Source of the DNA: Plectrocnemia conspersa
Taxonomy: Eukaryota > Arthropoda > Insecta > Trichoptera > Polycentropodidae
NCBI GenBank assembly: GCA_009617715.1
Contig: VTFK01000051.1
Location: 67,001-131,000 of the forward strand
Direction of reading: 5' to 3'
Length of the DNA stretch: 64,000 bases
Under the pieces are notes generated by a model that worked only from the letters and a program-made list of their open reading frames with translations, searched no databases and was not told the origin of the DNA. A program made the position numbers and the translations under genes. This document shows positions 42,791-56,029 of this stretch, piece after piece. Position 1 is the first letter of the stretch; every line of letters starts with the position of its first letter.

Positions 42791-45659
42791 AAATATTTAA
42801 AAAAATATGTTCAACAGTAATGCACAAACAATTCGTTTTATGGGATAATTAATTTATATATTGCTCATTTAAATTGTCCTTGTAAATGAATACGTAAGTT
42901 GTGTTTTAATAATGGCATTTATAAAACTGCAAACAAAACATAGTGAAATCACCTTTTCAAATGACTTAAGAATTGCACAAAAGTTTGCCACTTCATTTTC
43001 ATCAATAACAAGAATATAATTTTTTTTTCATAATTTTTAAGAAAAAAATACTATTCGCCTTCAATGAAAATGGTATTATTGTACGTATCCACTGTAATTA
43101 TCAAACGATCGCCCAACGCAAACCCACTTTTAAAGTTAAACTTTCACAAAGGTATGGATCAGAGATGGAGCTAAACAGTAACGTGATTGGCTCTGAATTG
43201 GCTTCTCTCCCATTCGTCCAATCTTCCTCAAATGACTTGGTCAATTTACAATCACTCCCGAACTCACTAATTACCGATCGATCACACTCTTGATGACTCT
43301 CAAGACTCGACACAATTTTCACAACTGCAAGACTACGACAGGCATCTGAATTTTTATTATACACATATCTGTATAAATGAAATATTTGAGTGCAATCAAC
43401 TGGATGCAAACATTACATAAAATAATTGATTACCTCAGAACATAAACAATGTGTATGTCATTATTGAATCACTATTAAAGATGAATTGCATCTCACAATT
43501 ATTACATATAATCAACGAGGGGAAAAACCTTTTCTAAACTCACGGAAAACTTCCAACGCTTTTCAGCAAAACTGACGTCGGCATTTCTTAGTTTCATATA
43601 TACAGACGTGTACGAGGGAGAGTAAAAAATATTGGTTATACAAGTGATCAGAGTTGCGCAACCTTTTGTATACCAACAACAAGAATAGTGCCTTCGGCAG
43701 TACGACGACCTTGATCGTTGGCAGTACGTTCTTCGGCAGGTTTGTGCACTTGCTTGATGCTGTTTCAAAACCAGTATACGTTTTCGGTGAAACCAGAAAT
43801 TTCACTATTTATTTTTAAGAAAAAGTGGTAATGTTTGCAAAAAGCTCATAAGGACGTGCGAGTGTGTGTTTTTAATGACATATTACCGATAGACGTTATT
43901 TGAATATATGTATGTACATACCTTATTCATGACACGTGTGGAAGGAAAACATCGAGGTCACATTTTCGCCCGTGTTCATTTAGCATAACATTGTAAATGA
44001 CATGCGCTATGAAACAGCGAACGTGCCGGAAATAAGGGAGCTTTGCGACACTAAATTTTACTGACCGCAAAAAGCAAAACTTTGCGGAAACCTCAGTGGC
44101 GCATTGAATTAAACGGGTGTGTTCACACGAGTATACAAGTGTGCGTGTGCTCCTGTCTGGGTTATTATGTAGGTAAGTATTGCAAGGAAAAAATCACGCT
44201 CGGGTATGCACACTGAGTCATTGTGTATAATATACTTTTAATTTGTTATTTTTAGTTTGAGACGAAATGACATTTCGCAACATGCGGTCCGTCAAGACAC
44301 TCATAATATCAATATTCACTAGATTCGCAACTAGCAGGTAGCAAAAAATTATTTTATTTCGTGTCATTAAACCTAGAAGCCAGAATTACCGATAGTTGAA
44401 TTAGATAATACAAAGCTATGTTTTTTAAATAAAAAAGATATATTATTTACGTTTAAAATATCTAAAAATTTCTTACGTCACATAAAAAATGAACAGAATC
44501 TGAACATTACCTATTCATGACAGTCACTATGCCCTCTTTTCTCAATCGTAAATAAAACAAGACGATTCACGTAAACTCATCAAATATTAAATGCTTCCGT
44601 TCTTTGATCTATCTACGTGAATATTACTAAAAAAAACTGCGCTATAAAACCGACCGGAAAAGCTAGTTAAATTAAAAGCTCTTTGACCCATATATGTATC
44701 TATGTATACTGGTGCGTTAAACGTCAAATGTCCACATACGGTTTGTGCGATATTGTTAGTGGACAAAGGCAGTTTTACGCTATGACGTAAACGTTAATAG
44801 CGCCGGACGCTAGGGGTAATGAATCTAAATTGCTTAATTAAACGTCGATCCCTTATCGGTACATCGACAATGCGTCAATGGAAGTTGAAATGGTTGACGA
44901 TCCCAGAATCCCGTTACTAACAATATAATTATTCAATATGTACTATTTAAGGTTCTATTGTGCGTCATATAATATTTAATGCTTGACAAATAAGCAAGCA
45001 ATATCTTCATAAAAATAATTTGTAAGTCAAGTTGAATATATTCATGTACTCGATTTTTTAATACCAAACGGGAGTTCGACAATAATGCACCTTCTGACCG
45101 ATGCTGTTTGATATCTCATTTATAGCTAAAACTGAAGAAGCAGCAAATATAAAACTCACTGACAGTTCCATAGATATCATGAACAATAAGCTCCATAAAG
45201 CCGTTTCAGTTTAGAAATAATGCGTTTAATAATTAAATTAGCGGCATGAAATGTTACGAACGTTGAAAACAGAACGAAATATTTCGGTCTGAATATTACA
45301 TAATTATTGTCTGTAGGCTCTAGTATACAAGCAACACGGTTTACGTCTGCGTCGCAAAATTTCGCAATCGCAACCGAAGAAATGTGCATGGGAAAATAGA
45401 TTTAGTTCAATTTATTAGTTTTTCGTCGGGAATTGAGCACATTGTGAGTAACATCAATAGCCAATTGAATAGCAAAGCAATGACATTTTTCCTTTTTCCA
45501 TAACTTCCAGACATTTTCGACTCCCAGTTTTTACAAGGCGTCCTTTGTCAAATTATGACACATACACTTTGAGAAATAGCGAGTATTTTGTATAATTAAA
45601 ATTGGGTTGAAATAGTAAGAGTATGTAACGATGTTTGTACCGCATTGTTTATTCAATGA
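42791..45659. other. No confident gene; several unique patches
   Basis: The minus frame 43101-43409 (about 100 codons, containing KIVSSLESHQECDRSVISEF) lies in a GC-richer patch and looks somewhat protein-like, but has no domain or clear splice sites. Minus frames at 43502-43805 overlap each other. GC-richer patches at 43960-44230 and 44690-44900 are unique and could be regulatory. The rest is AT-rich. Confidence 0.3.
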
Positions 45660-46215
45660 GTCAATGCTATATTTGTAGTGGCTGAAGAATTTCTTGCTTT
45701 CATGAATAGTCTGCATGGAACAATTACAGACGAAAATATTCTTAACGAAGTTGAGAAAACTTTAACAAAGTACATTCTGTGGTTAAATCAAGTAAAATGT
45801 GTCACATCCGATGGTGGTAAAAATATAAGTGGAACAGATTAAAGCCCAGTTGGAAAAAATATGAGGCTGAAACATGAGGCAAAACCTATGATTATTTGTA
45901 TTATTCACTAACAGGTACTTTGTGGGAAATATCTCAATCTATCGTGGGTTATTGAACCAGCTGTGAACTTTATTCGCTCTCGTTGTCAGTTTAGTATTTT
46001 ATCAGAAATGGAAGCCGAATTCCCTCACTTACTCTACCACACAGTAGTTCAAAGGCTCAGTCATATCATGAGATTTCATGATACACTGCGTCTGAAAATA
46101 TGGAAGAAATTACGTTTTTTGAAGCCTACTTTAATTTTGCTTCCTGGCTCGCCAAGCCTAAAATATTTACGATCTAGCTATTCACAGAATAAGTTTTCTG
46201 ACTCCTTTAAATAGA
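45660..46215 (+). pseudogene. ZBED-type hAT transposase relic
   Basis: Blocks in order are EEFLAFMNSLHGTI, VKCVTSDGGKNISGTD, MRLKHEAKPMIICIIH, VLCGKYLNLSWVIEPAVNFI, then FPHLLYHTVVQRLSH and MRFHDTLRLKIWKKL. They match the catalytic middle of hAT transposases of the ZBED5/GTF2IRD2-like group: CxDGxxxMxG with the second Asp, CxxHxxxLxxK, then HxxVRWLSRGxVLxRFxxL. In-frame stops and frame changes at about 45840, 45910 and 46060 inactivate it. Only about 180 codons of the usual 600 remain, and no TIRs are seen. Confidence 0.75.
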
Positions 46216-47563
46216 ATATCAATAGAGAAAATATACAATTCTGAAATCTAATCAGGTCTGCTTTTAGTAACTTTGACCAAGAAATTTTGGTCTCCGTCAT
46301 TTCAAATTGCACTAACCTGATTGCGGTCCAAGTCCACTTTGTGTCCTGAAGAAAACACGGCGCCTTACGTAAGATCGCGTGCCGAGGTCCGAGCGTCCGT
46401 CACGCGAAATTAACCCAGAACTGCAACAAGAGCAAAAAACGTGAACAACACGCGTCATTAGCCACGAATGAATATGCAAATGCAGCATGATAAGACTTTG
46501 GCACGAGGGTGGGAAATACACAGGAATCGCATTACTAAAGATGTGCAAAAGTGTGAACTGCGCGGAAAATCGATAAGCACTCATAGCGGAGACGGAAAGG
46601 TCTAGACGGCGGAAATTCAATATGCGGTCCAATCATCCATTCGGATATTGCTGAGATGAAATGACATCTATTACTTGACGCGATCGAATCAAAGTGGGCA
46701 TCGTCATTCGTGACAATCGGATTTAAAATCTAGGATAATAGATTAAAAATCCACTTTATATGGCGACGCCATTGTTAGCACACTTGTTTCCCTCGTGACC
46801 TGCTTTTTTTACTACCGAAAAGCATGTGACACAACGATTGTTACGTTTTAAAATGTTGCGAGTTTTACACTCTTTCAGGGAAGTAATCACAGCTTTGCTC
46901 TAAATGGAAAACCAAGCATTTGTTTCTCGGAAACGAAATATATTATGTATGTGAAGGAAATATTACGATGTAGACAACATATATTTTGTACAATTCCCTT
47001 TGGAAAGTTTTTTTTTCAAATATGTACTACTGAACTTTGATTGACGTAAATAATCGCTTTTTGTGTTGTCTATCTCACGCCACAATTTGACAAGGACTTT
47101 TGAGATCAAGCAAAAGTATTGCAATGCTCCCAAACAGATCTAATCATGCACGTGAAAAGCGGTTGATGTGAAACATTTTCTGTATTTTAAATAAATAAAA
47201 TAAATAATAAAATATCGAATTATAATTGTATCATCTATTGTTAAATCTCTTAACTAAGGTGACCAGATTTTACAAACATCAAGGGAGGACATAAAATAAA
47301 ATGGTCATTGTTGCTGCGGGAGCTAAAAAAGGTCACTTCGGAAATTTTTAAGAGGAGAAATTGCTAACGTAGCTCAAAAAATACTTTTTTTTTTGAAAAT
47401 TTTTGTACAAGGACAATTTTCTGGTCATCTTATCTAACACATATGTAATATATTCTTAACACATTGTGCATGTTAAAAACTCCCTTGTTTTGTACAGAAT
47501 CGTGACTGAGTTGGAACAAGTAATTGTAGCAATTCAATATTTTTTTTTAATGGAGGATCGTCT
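46216..47563. other. GC-richer unique island (46300-46720), then AT-rich DNA
   Basis: The island contains an exact POU octamer, ATGCAAAT (46474-46481), and a CACGCGTCATTAGCC homeodomain-like site. Its minus frame (46312-46632) has no domain. It could be an enhancer. Past 46720 nothing is seen. Confidence 0.3.
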
Positions 47564-48217
47564 TTAACCACTTCATCCTCGGGTTTATTTTAAAAAAATG
47601 GTCAAAAATAATCACCTTTTTTTATTGCGATTTATGATGTGATGTGTTATGAGAATGATGAAAAAAAATCAGTTTAAAATTATTTATTCATAATTATTAT
47701 TATTATTACACTTTTAAAAATTTTTTTTTTAAATTAATAAAAATTTTAAGTTGCCTCCTTTGCTGTTTCTTTTCATCCAAACTCTAAACATTACATAGAA
47801 ATACATATATATGTATGTGTGTATGTTACGTAATGTTTGTTGTCAAATAAAAAAAAAAATACCTTATAATACAGTATGGTGATTTTTGAAACAATGTGTA
47901 ACGCATAAAGCAACCATGCATTCTGGACAATGGAATTGCGCGTCTCTTCTCATTTTTTCCCCATTCGCGTCAAACAAACTAAATTTTGGTTCTGATTTTT
48001 GTGGATTTTACACGAATATATTTTACCATCTGGTTATAATACGCAGTTCTGAATGAATAGATCTTCTGAGAAAATATTTGAAACTTATGGTTTCTGTTTT
48101 GTTACCTAATTTATGATGACATCCAGAAATAAAGTAAATATATTCGAATTGTCTGATAATTTCCGCATTCCATGGAAGTGGGTGAAATGAAAGCAATCTA
48201 AATGAAAGCAACCTGAT

Positions 48218-48744
48218 CGTGTAAAATAAATACTAGCATCATAAAGTGTCAGTTTTTTTTATTTGATTTATGAGGGGTAAATGTCTTCAATATAAATGCA
48301 CATGTGAGAGAATGCATAGATAGAAACGTGTAAAAAAATACTAGCATCGTAAAGCAGGGGTAGCCAACACAAATGATCTTGCTACCACTTTGGAAATGCA
48401 TCATAACGGAAATGCGAGCCACATATAAAATTATATATCCCCATATTAGATTTTGATACACTATAGACATTTTTTGGAGTGAAAAATTAAAACGTAATGA
48501 GTTATTATTATTGTGTTTAGTATTATTCTTACATGTAAACATAGATAATATAATAATAATGATACTAAACGTTAATTGTAAAAAAATATATAATACTAAA
48601 AATGAAATATAAAAAATATATAAATAAAAATGTTCAAAGCAAGCCGCGGGTTGGCCACCCCTGTCGTAAAGTGTCATTTTTTTAAATTTAATTTATGAGG
48701 ATCAAATGTCTTCGATACAAACGCACATATGAGAGAATGCGTAG
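48218..48744 (+). repeat. ~109-bp tandem duplication, second copy interrupted
   Basis: Unit 1 (48218-48324) and unit 2 (48327-48354 plus 48664-48744) share CGTGTAAAA(T)AAATACTAGC, ATCRTAAAGTGTCA, ATTTATGAGG, AATGTCTTC and GAGAGAATGC. Unit 2 is split by the insertion at 48355-48663. Confidence 0.75.
48347..48671. mobile_element. hAT miniature element, perfect 8-bp target duplication
   Basis: The element at 48355-48663 (309 bp) is flanked by identical TCGTAAAG (48347-48354, 48664-48671). The ends are CAGGGGTAGCCAAC and, reverse-complemented from the right, CAGGGGTGGCCAAC. This is the classic hAT terminus seen in SPIN/Charlie-like elements. The subterminal ATGCGAGCCACAT is also typical. Non-autonomous. 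The intact duplication points to relatively recent insertion. Confidence 0.9.
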
Positions 48745-48870
48745 TAACGCAAGGTATTATGCAGAACGATTTTTTTTTAATATAGAGTTCACACGCGCCC
48801 GTGCGTGTATGCGTCTAACGCCAAAAACATTTTGAACGCGCCCGTGCGTGTAAAAGGGTGAAGTGGTTAC

Positions 48871-50087
48871 CTTTACTTTACTGTGATGTACACCGAGTTT
48901 ACATGACATCTTATTATTGCGGTGTAAAATTCTTTTGCGCATTTTCAACACTTATACAATAATATGCTTTGACTAATTTTTTTGTATTAATTTTCGCGTT
49001 TTTTAATTTTTTTCAATCGTAATTTTTTACATGTGTACTAAGTGTACATCAACCGTTTTACACCGTTAATTAAATGTTGAAAAAACTATGAAACGAATAC
49101 TAGTAAAATTCAACATATAAATTAAAAAATATTAAATCTGAAAAAAGAGTCAATTCAATCTCTACAATTCCTATATTTTACAAATAAATATTATTAAAAT
49201 ATTGGAAATGGAAGGTTAGGTTTCACAAAATTTCTGTTATAACGTGACAGACGTTAGCCCAATGCATCACAACGATTTAACACAATCAACGTCTACATGT
49301 AAGTAATGAGACACGAATGAAATTAGTCACTTCCTCAAAATTCAAATCTCTACAAATAATTAAATTACCATACGACTTGTTAGAAGGCAAATGGAATATA
49401 ATTCTCCTATCTGATCATCAAATTATTACAGGTATCAATTACTAGCACACGTACAAAATAAATTACAGTTAGTGTTCAATTTCTATAAAGGTATACAATG
49501 ATTAGACAAGTACGCATTAACTATGAGTTTTAGTTCCAGCTTACAATGCTACATTTAGTGTATACTTTCACTAGATAACGCATGCATCGTGTATGCTTTA
49601 ACTAGTGAGTGTGTGAACTAGTTATCGTCACGTCAACGAAAAAGATTTTACAGACGATCGTGTAAACTGCATGAAAAATACAAAGTAAGTGATTTCTCAA
49701 AAACGTCATTCATTTTATAAGATATGTATTTATGCATTTTTTTAATATATTTTTAATAGACTTATAATAGATTGCATTTTATAATTGCTAAAAATATTCT
49801 ACAGTGATTCAAATACAATTTTTTAGTTGTTGATTGTATGGCTTTGTTAAAATAAAAAATATGCTTTGTTCTTTTTTATTGGTAGATAAGAATAAGGTAG
49901 AGACTAAAAAATCAAGAAATATATATAAAATGAATGTTTCAATTATTAATGGCAGAGATTTTCAGCATCTATCTAGGGGTTTTTCGTTAGTAAGATTGAA
50001 AAAAGAAATAAACATGCAAAAAATTATTTATGTGGGAGTATATTTGCTTTATATATAATAATAGAATATAAAAAAAATAATAAAAAT
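48871..50087. other. No gene seen
   Basis: AT-rich. The small frame at 49834-50058 (+) is lysine-rich with no domain. Confidence 0.35.
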
Positions 50088-50800
50088 GACACACCGGGTG
50101 TCGTTGGCCATAAAAGTTAATCACCTGTCTATCCAAAAAATGTTGTATAGTCAATAAAAAAAAAAGCGTTTGTCAGAACAGTGAAGACCCCATGAATAAC
50201 TATCTGTAACGAATCTATCTCAAAGGAGGATCAAACAAATTGGCAACAAGATTTATCCTACACAAATGGTTTAAAATATTTTTTTCATATATATTAGTGT
50301 AATAAATTTGATATATTTAATAGGTATTTTAAGTTATTTATGCAAGGTAAATTTTGTTTTAATTTATATAATACTCCTTTTAAATGGTTTCGTTGCAGAG
50401 AGTAAACCATGGGGTGTTCACTGCTTCTGACCAATGGTCGCTCGCACCTAACCTGTCTTAACAGATAAATCAAAAACCACTCAAAACAATTGCAAGTGTT
50501 AAACAATGATAACATCATTATATTTATAGGTATATTTTTATTAAAAAATATATTATATATTCACTGATTTTTTTTTAAGTTTTATCCAAAAAATAATTAG
50601 CAACACCATATTTAAAATGTTTTTTTTTTTAATATAGCAATTCCAGTGTACATAAGGAAAACATTTTGAATACTTTGACAAACAGCAAACAGTGAGAGCA
50701 TACAAAAACTAGTTACATTGTAAATCAAATCTTTTGTGTGTACTGTAATTTAAAGTGATTTGACAGTGCATACATTGACTAGGTATGAATACCCATTTTT
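50088..50800. repeat. Family C repeat, copy 2
   Basis: CACCGGGTGTCGTTGGCCAT, CAGTGAAGACCCCATGAATA, then ACCATGGGGTGTTCACTGCT and, after about 200 bp, ACTTTGACAAACAGCAAACA to GTGCATACATTGACTAGGTA. Co-linear with 10400-10990 but diverged. The internal inverted arms are preserved. Confidence 0.65.
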
Positions 50801-53800
50801 TTACTTTTTTGTAACATATAAATATTAATTATAAAAACCTAGGTTAGTATCTCATATGAATTTCTATTGTATTTGGGAGATCAGAATTCGTAATTAATAT
50901 ATAATTATAATTCCGATCGATTATCACAGATTCGTGTTTCTTAGATACGAATGGACGAATGTCATACATATTAGAAATAAAAATTATCTAATAATTACCT
51001 ACTTTAGCTCATAGAGAATATCATATTTGTATAATAAAAAAATATGAGCATAAGATTCTATCGGTACAGATACAATTATTTACTAAGCAATTTAATCTTT
51101 ACTTATTAAAATTTGATCAACTGTCCTAAATCGGTATGGTTTACATAAAAGTACCCATTAGACACGCGTGAATAAAATTTATTTTATATTGATATTAATA
51201 AGTTCAACCACCGTATGAAATCCACGTTCTCGAGATTACATCGGTTTGTGAATCAATACATCCAGATAAATATTTTGGTTTAAGATATATATTAAAATAA
51301 TTTGTAGTCTGAATTGTGTTTTTAAACATGTTTAGTCTCAATTTATTTGAAGAAATAAATCAATACTTTTCTTGATTTTTCCCCCAATTATCAGCTAGGT
51401 AATTGGTTGGCTTTACATATTACTATAATATGTAAATAATGAAGACAAATTGATGTATACTATGACTTTTCACACTGATTTATGATAAAATCATGTACCG
51501 ATAGTAAGTGGTGTTTTAATGCAATTTATTATAGTCAGATCATATCTTGCTAAAATATGACGGTAACGTTGAAAATGCCATAAATCAGGACAAGATCAAT
51601 ATAGAATATTGAAAGTAAAGTTTGTAACTAGACTATTTTGGAAATACAACAGAGAGCACTATTGTGGGTCGATTCTTTATTACACAAGAGTCTAATTGGA
51701 ATAAATCAAAAATAACTTTTTATTTCCACACTTAACATTTTAAAGATCAGCGTCTTACAAACTATTTAGATATAATGTAGTTCAATGAGTCACTATGTTT
51801 TTCCTACCAACACACTTAAACTCCTCAGACGCGTTAATATCGCATTTCAAACCACTCAACTCAATTAAAAAAACATTCAATTACAAGACTGAATGAAATC
51901 TCTGTGTACATGTACAACAGCACATTCAGCACGTGCATTGCACTTAACGAGGCATCTATTCAAAACCGACCTAGTTTTCAGAGGAGCACAGATCTTCGAC
52001 TAATGCTATCCTGAATTTATAGTACCTTCAAGATAATATAAACGTTGAACTACCAAGCGAATTCCACTTGACCAATTTTCCACCACACACACCTGATGAA
52101 ACGCAGCTCGTTGCGAAACCACATGTGTATCGATTTCGTTCGGAATCAATTACGGAAATGCGACATTTCATAATGGTGATTAAATATTATCCTACATCTA
52201 AAGTTCTGCAATCGACCATACATCAATCTCCCTCCATCCTTATCTATGTGTTCGATGAAATTGAACGGATAGATGGCGTAGGACGAATGCATTAAGTAAT
52301 AAGAAGAAAAAAAATCGCTAATTAGCCCACGCTTGCGAAAATGGCGAGGGCGTCATCCAATATACGCCAGAGATTCAAAGGAAGGTCCATAATTTTCTGG
52401 CCGAATTGAAATATAGCGCCTAATCAAGTTTCTTCAACTAGGTTTTAGATACAATTTCGTAACATATTTTATTTTTTTAGTTCCTATAGGTTAGATGCTT
52501 TACTGTTGAGCAATCGGCAAGTCGTGGGCAACCATTAGATAAATATAAGGAAATATATAAGGACATACGCACGTCTATGTCGGAAACAGCGAGTCGCCTG
52601 CAACTAAGAAAACATGCGCGACACGCGAGAGAACAATTAGTCGAAGCGACAATTGTTTTGGCAGTCATTTGTAACTTTTGAGTTGAGTAACTAAAATCTT
52701 GAAAGGTTAGTTAAGTAACAAACATATGTTAAGCGAATATTGTTTTCTACTTATGTACGTTTTAAAATAATAATCAAATTTGATATGTAGGAGCCAATAA
52801 AAAAAATTAACCGTTTAAATGCATAATACAAGCAATATAAACGAAAATTTCAAGATAACGACTGTTATCTGTTTTCGTTTTATTAACACACATCGAATAT
52901 TATGCCAGTTTTGCGTTTATGGAAAAATAGTCGAGGCATAATTAATCATTTGTAAACCACGACAGTTTTTATTTCTCTTATTAATATGATAAATATTTGC
53001 CGACTAAAAAATACATTGTTCACACATTTCGAGTAAACAACGTTAGTTTTCCACATGAATCATCGATGTTTTCATTTTGATTGTTTGTACATATTTTTAT
53101 CATGTCCCGTTTATATTCCCTTTGTATTATAATGTTTACGCAAACTATGACGATGGAATGTTAAATATTATAAACACGCTTTTTTATGGCTCAAGACCTT
53201 TATAGGTTGAATTATATAAGCTGCTATAAAATTAAAAAAGCCAGCGGTGTCCACTAGAATTTAAATTCGACGCACACTGCGTATTTTAAGATTTTTGGTG
53301 TACCGACCTGAAGCTAAAAATGTTAGTGTCATACAAAGATCCACTTAAGTTCACATGGATATTTAAAAAAGTATGTTGGCGAAAGGACGCAACTCTTACC
53401 GCTCTCTACGACAAAAATTACGGTGTGTTCAACCAATGCTTCCCCAAGAAGTGGTATACCCAAAATGGAATTATGGTTTTATGCCTTCCAAAAATTTTGA
53501 AAAGCATTAAAACCCGCTCGTTTTAGCAGTTTCAAACTAAAAAATGATGATTTCATACTACTGATTACTGTATAGAATATGCAATTTTTTTTATCAATGT
53601 TTTAGAGATTCATCAGGTCTCAACGGCAATAGAAAAACATTCGATGATCAAGAATCATATTCAGCTCTCGATCCCAATGGAGACAATCAAACCTCACATA
53701 AAGCCATAAATTAAGTTGACATTTCCTACATGAAGTATGGGTTTTGAAAGCTCAAATCGCGTCAGATTAATCTCTATGCTCCCTTTCAATAAATTGTCAT

Positions 53801-55042
53801 TAAAACTTCAGCGTTTTCTGATCGGTAGATTAACAAAAAGTGTGATAAATCATAAATGGAAACTTTACTTACATATGCTTATATGATAGCAGAAAAAAAT
53901 AATACGTACTACATTGAGAGTATTTAAAAAAATCAATACCTTAGTTTATTAAATTAGTACAATACAATAATGAAACATTGAATGTAAAATTTGGAGAATT
54001 TGAATCAGTATCTTCAGAAGAAATTCACAACATAATTTATAAATTAAAATAAAGGAACCAGTACTGATGAATTGGAAGTAAATATAGTGCCAGTAAGTGT
54101 TTGGTTATATGAATAATATATAACAAAATTACTATTGACTTTCTAGGATCAAATATTAAAAGACAAACAGCGGTGATTTGGCAATTAAAGGTACACATAC
54201 CAAAGTTAATTAAACATAGTACAATGCTAGTAATAATGAAAAATCTCGTATTAGTGTAAACAAAAAGTTACATTTTACCCACTATATATTATAGTATCGT
54301 TTACAACATTTACGTATGACAAACAATTAATATATGACATATTGCGACAATTTTGAAGAATATGAAGAGATACCAATCTACGTGTTTAATCCTCTACAGT
54401 AACTTCCGTCAATTTTGTTCTTCAGTTGTCGTTTAAATTTAATTTATAGATTATATCAGTAGTAATAATGTGTTCAATGTTTACTTTTGATAAGGGTCTT
54501 ATTGTTTTTAATTATTTTTAAGAAGCAATGATGGAACAATTTGATGACATATGTCTACAACGTAGAATTGGTATATATAAACTAAGAGTGAATCTTCTCA
54601 TGTTGAAGTCACTGTCTTTTTATAAAGAACATACTACATAAGTTTGATGTAACTGAATATCATGAATTTGGCTATTCCGAAAGAGGAATGATGGCACAGA
54701 ACAAAAATTGAATAAAAACCATGACGTATACATATTTTGCTACATCGGAATTAAAAATAACCCACTCTTAGATATTTTGGCTATCGATTATTCAAGGGAT
54801 GCAATCACATATTTATAATCATTGTAAAATGTCGTTTATTAGATAACATCCAAGAAACTACACATTTATAAGCTGTCTGTTGGCTGATATATATAGCGTT
54901 CCCACTTCGACAGCGCCGATTTGATCGACATTAACTTTCAATTCTCATACATACTAAGGATATATTACACGTTCACGTTTAAAACATACTTGGTTTATTT
55001 GTAATTCTTAAGTGCATTAAATCGGAAGCAATGATAATGTTT
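50801..55042. other. No confident gene
   Basis: AT-rich with a GC-richer unique island at 51950-52660. Its frames (52068-52295 +, 52477-52668 minus) lack domains. The plus frame at 53320-53526 (MLVSYKDPLKFTWIFKKVCW start) is protein-like but unassigned. Stretches at about 53980-54110 read like broken coding (FGEFESVSSEEIHNIIYKLK), which may be a decayed retroelement. Confidence 0.3.
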
Positions 55043-55425
55043 ATGTAATATAAAAGGAAAAACTCACTTTTCGGCCTCGGAGCCCGGCGACGGGAATTCA
55101 AAATTTGAAGATTTCATTACGAAGATTGTTTTATGCTTGTTTATCTAATTTAATCAATGAATTCTTCTTATCCTAAACACATTATGTATATATTTAATTT
55201 TAATAGTTATAACACACCTAGTTAATTTGCAGTCCGATTATTTATAAAAGGAAACACGCACTTTTCGGCCTCGGACCCGGCGACGGGAATTCAAAATTTG
55301 AAGATTATTTTATGATTGTTTAGCTAGTTTAATCAATGTATTCTTATAATCCTAAACACATTATGTATATATTTAATTTTAATAGTTATAACACACCTAG
55401 TTAATTTGCAATCCGATTATTTATA
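55043..55425 (+). repeat. ~194-bp tandem duplication
   Basis: Two direct units, about 55043-55236 and 55237-55425, share CACTTTTCGGCCTCGG, CCCGGCGACGGGAATTCAAA, ATTTAATCAATG-like and CACACCTAGTTAATTTGC segments at over 90 percent identity. The offset is 194 bp at the left and 179 bp at the right, so unit 2 carries about 15 bp of deletion. Confidence 0.85.
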
Positions 55426-55812
55426 TTCAGTCAAATGACGAATTAATGAAAATTATTGTCGCGTAGCAAAATTTTGTTTATTAATAATAATTATTTAAAA
55501 CTGTTGTCACGGTACTGTCAGCCATCTTGTTTTATATTTGAATGCTTATTTTTCATTGGTCGAAACAACAGAACGCATTACCGGTGCAACGGAAAGCAAC
55601 GAACCAAATTTAATTTAAATTTTTTTTTATTATTTATTTTTATTTTTATTATTATTATATATATAAGATTCTAACGCGAATATAGTGATATTAAAAAAAT
55701 AGTGGAAAAATATGTATGTTATCTAAGATGAGAAATATGTCGTATAAATACAAAAACAAAAACGGGAACCAAATTAGGTCCAGAAGTACGTCTCCCGTCT
55801 TCGAAATACAGG
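55426..55812. other. No gene seen
   Basis: AT-rich, including a T/A-rich low-complexity run at about 55620-55665. Confidence 0.35.
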
Positions 55813-55932
55813 CAATTTAAGAATAGTTAGGTATAAGAAAACGAATACGGCCAGGGGAATAATGAACGGAGGTGTGAATTCGTTTAATAATATTCCTAGG
55901 ACAATTTGCAAAAATAAAAAAATCTTAAATGG
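55813..55932 (-). pseudogene. Membrane-peptide-coding repeat J, copy 1
   Basis: The minus strand encodes LQIVLGILLNEFTPPFIIPL followed by AVFVFLYLTILKL, a strongly hydrophobic double-span peptide. Copy 2 at 62748-62873 encodes LRIVLGILLYKFTPPYIIPL and AVLVFLYITILKL. The frame is conserved between copies. It may be duplicated exon fragments of a multipass membrane protein (an ABCC-type transporter was considered) or part of a mobile element. The parent protein is not identified. Confidence 0.4.
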
Positions 55933-56029
55933 AATAAAAAAAAACAGATGTACCACGATTCCTTTAATGAATAATCATATTAATTTAACCTAAATATCAT
56001 GATAAAATAATATTTGTGGTGTTTGTTTT
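55933..56029. other. No gene seen
   Basis: Short AT-rich spacer. Confidence 0.35.

Larger units (their letters stand above)
47564..48870. mobile_element. Probable piggyBac-like element with nested insertions
   Basis: TTAA (47564-47567) is followed by CCACTTCATCC. The right end is GGGTGAAGTGG (ending 48866) followed by TTAC, one change from TTAA. Inside the right end, CGCGCCCGTGCGTGTA occurs twice (about 48785-48805 and 48837-48852), likely subterminal binding sites. The roughly 1.3-kb body has no transposase and contains a tandem duplication with a hAT miniature element. The short TIR makes the boundary call tentative. Confidence 0.4.

Noticed and set aside
46312..46632. 106-codon minus frame
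   Set aside because: No domain. The region is better viewed as a GC-richer non-coding island with an octamer site.
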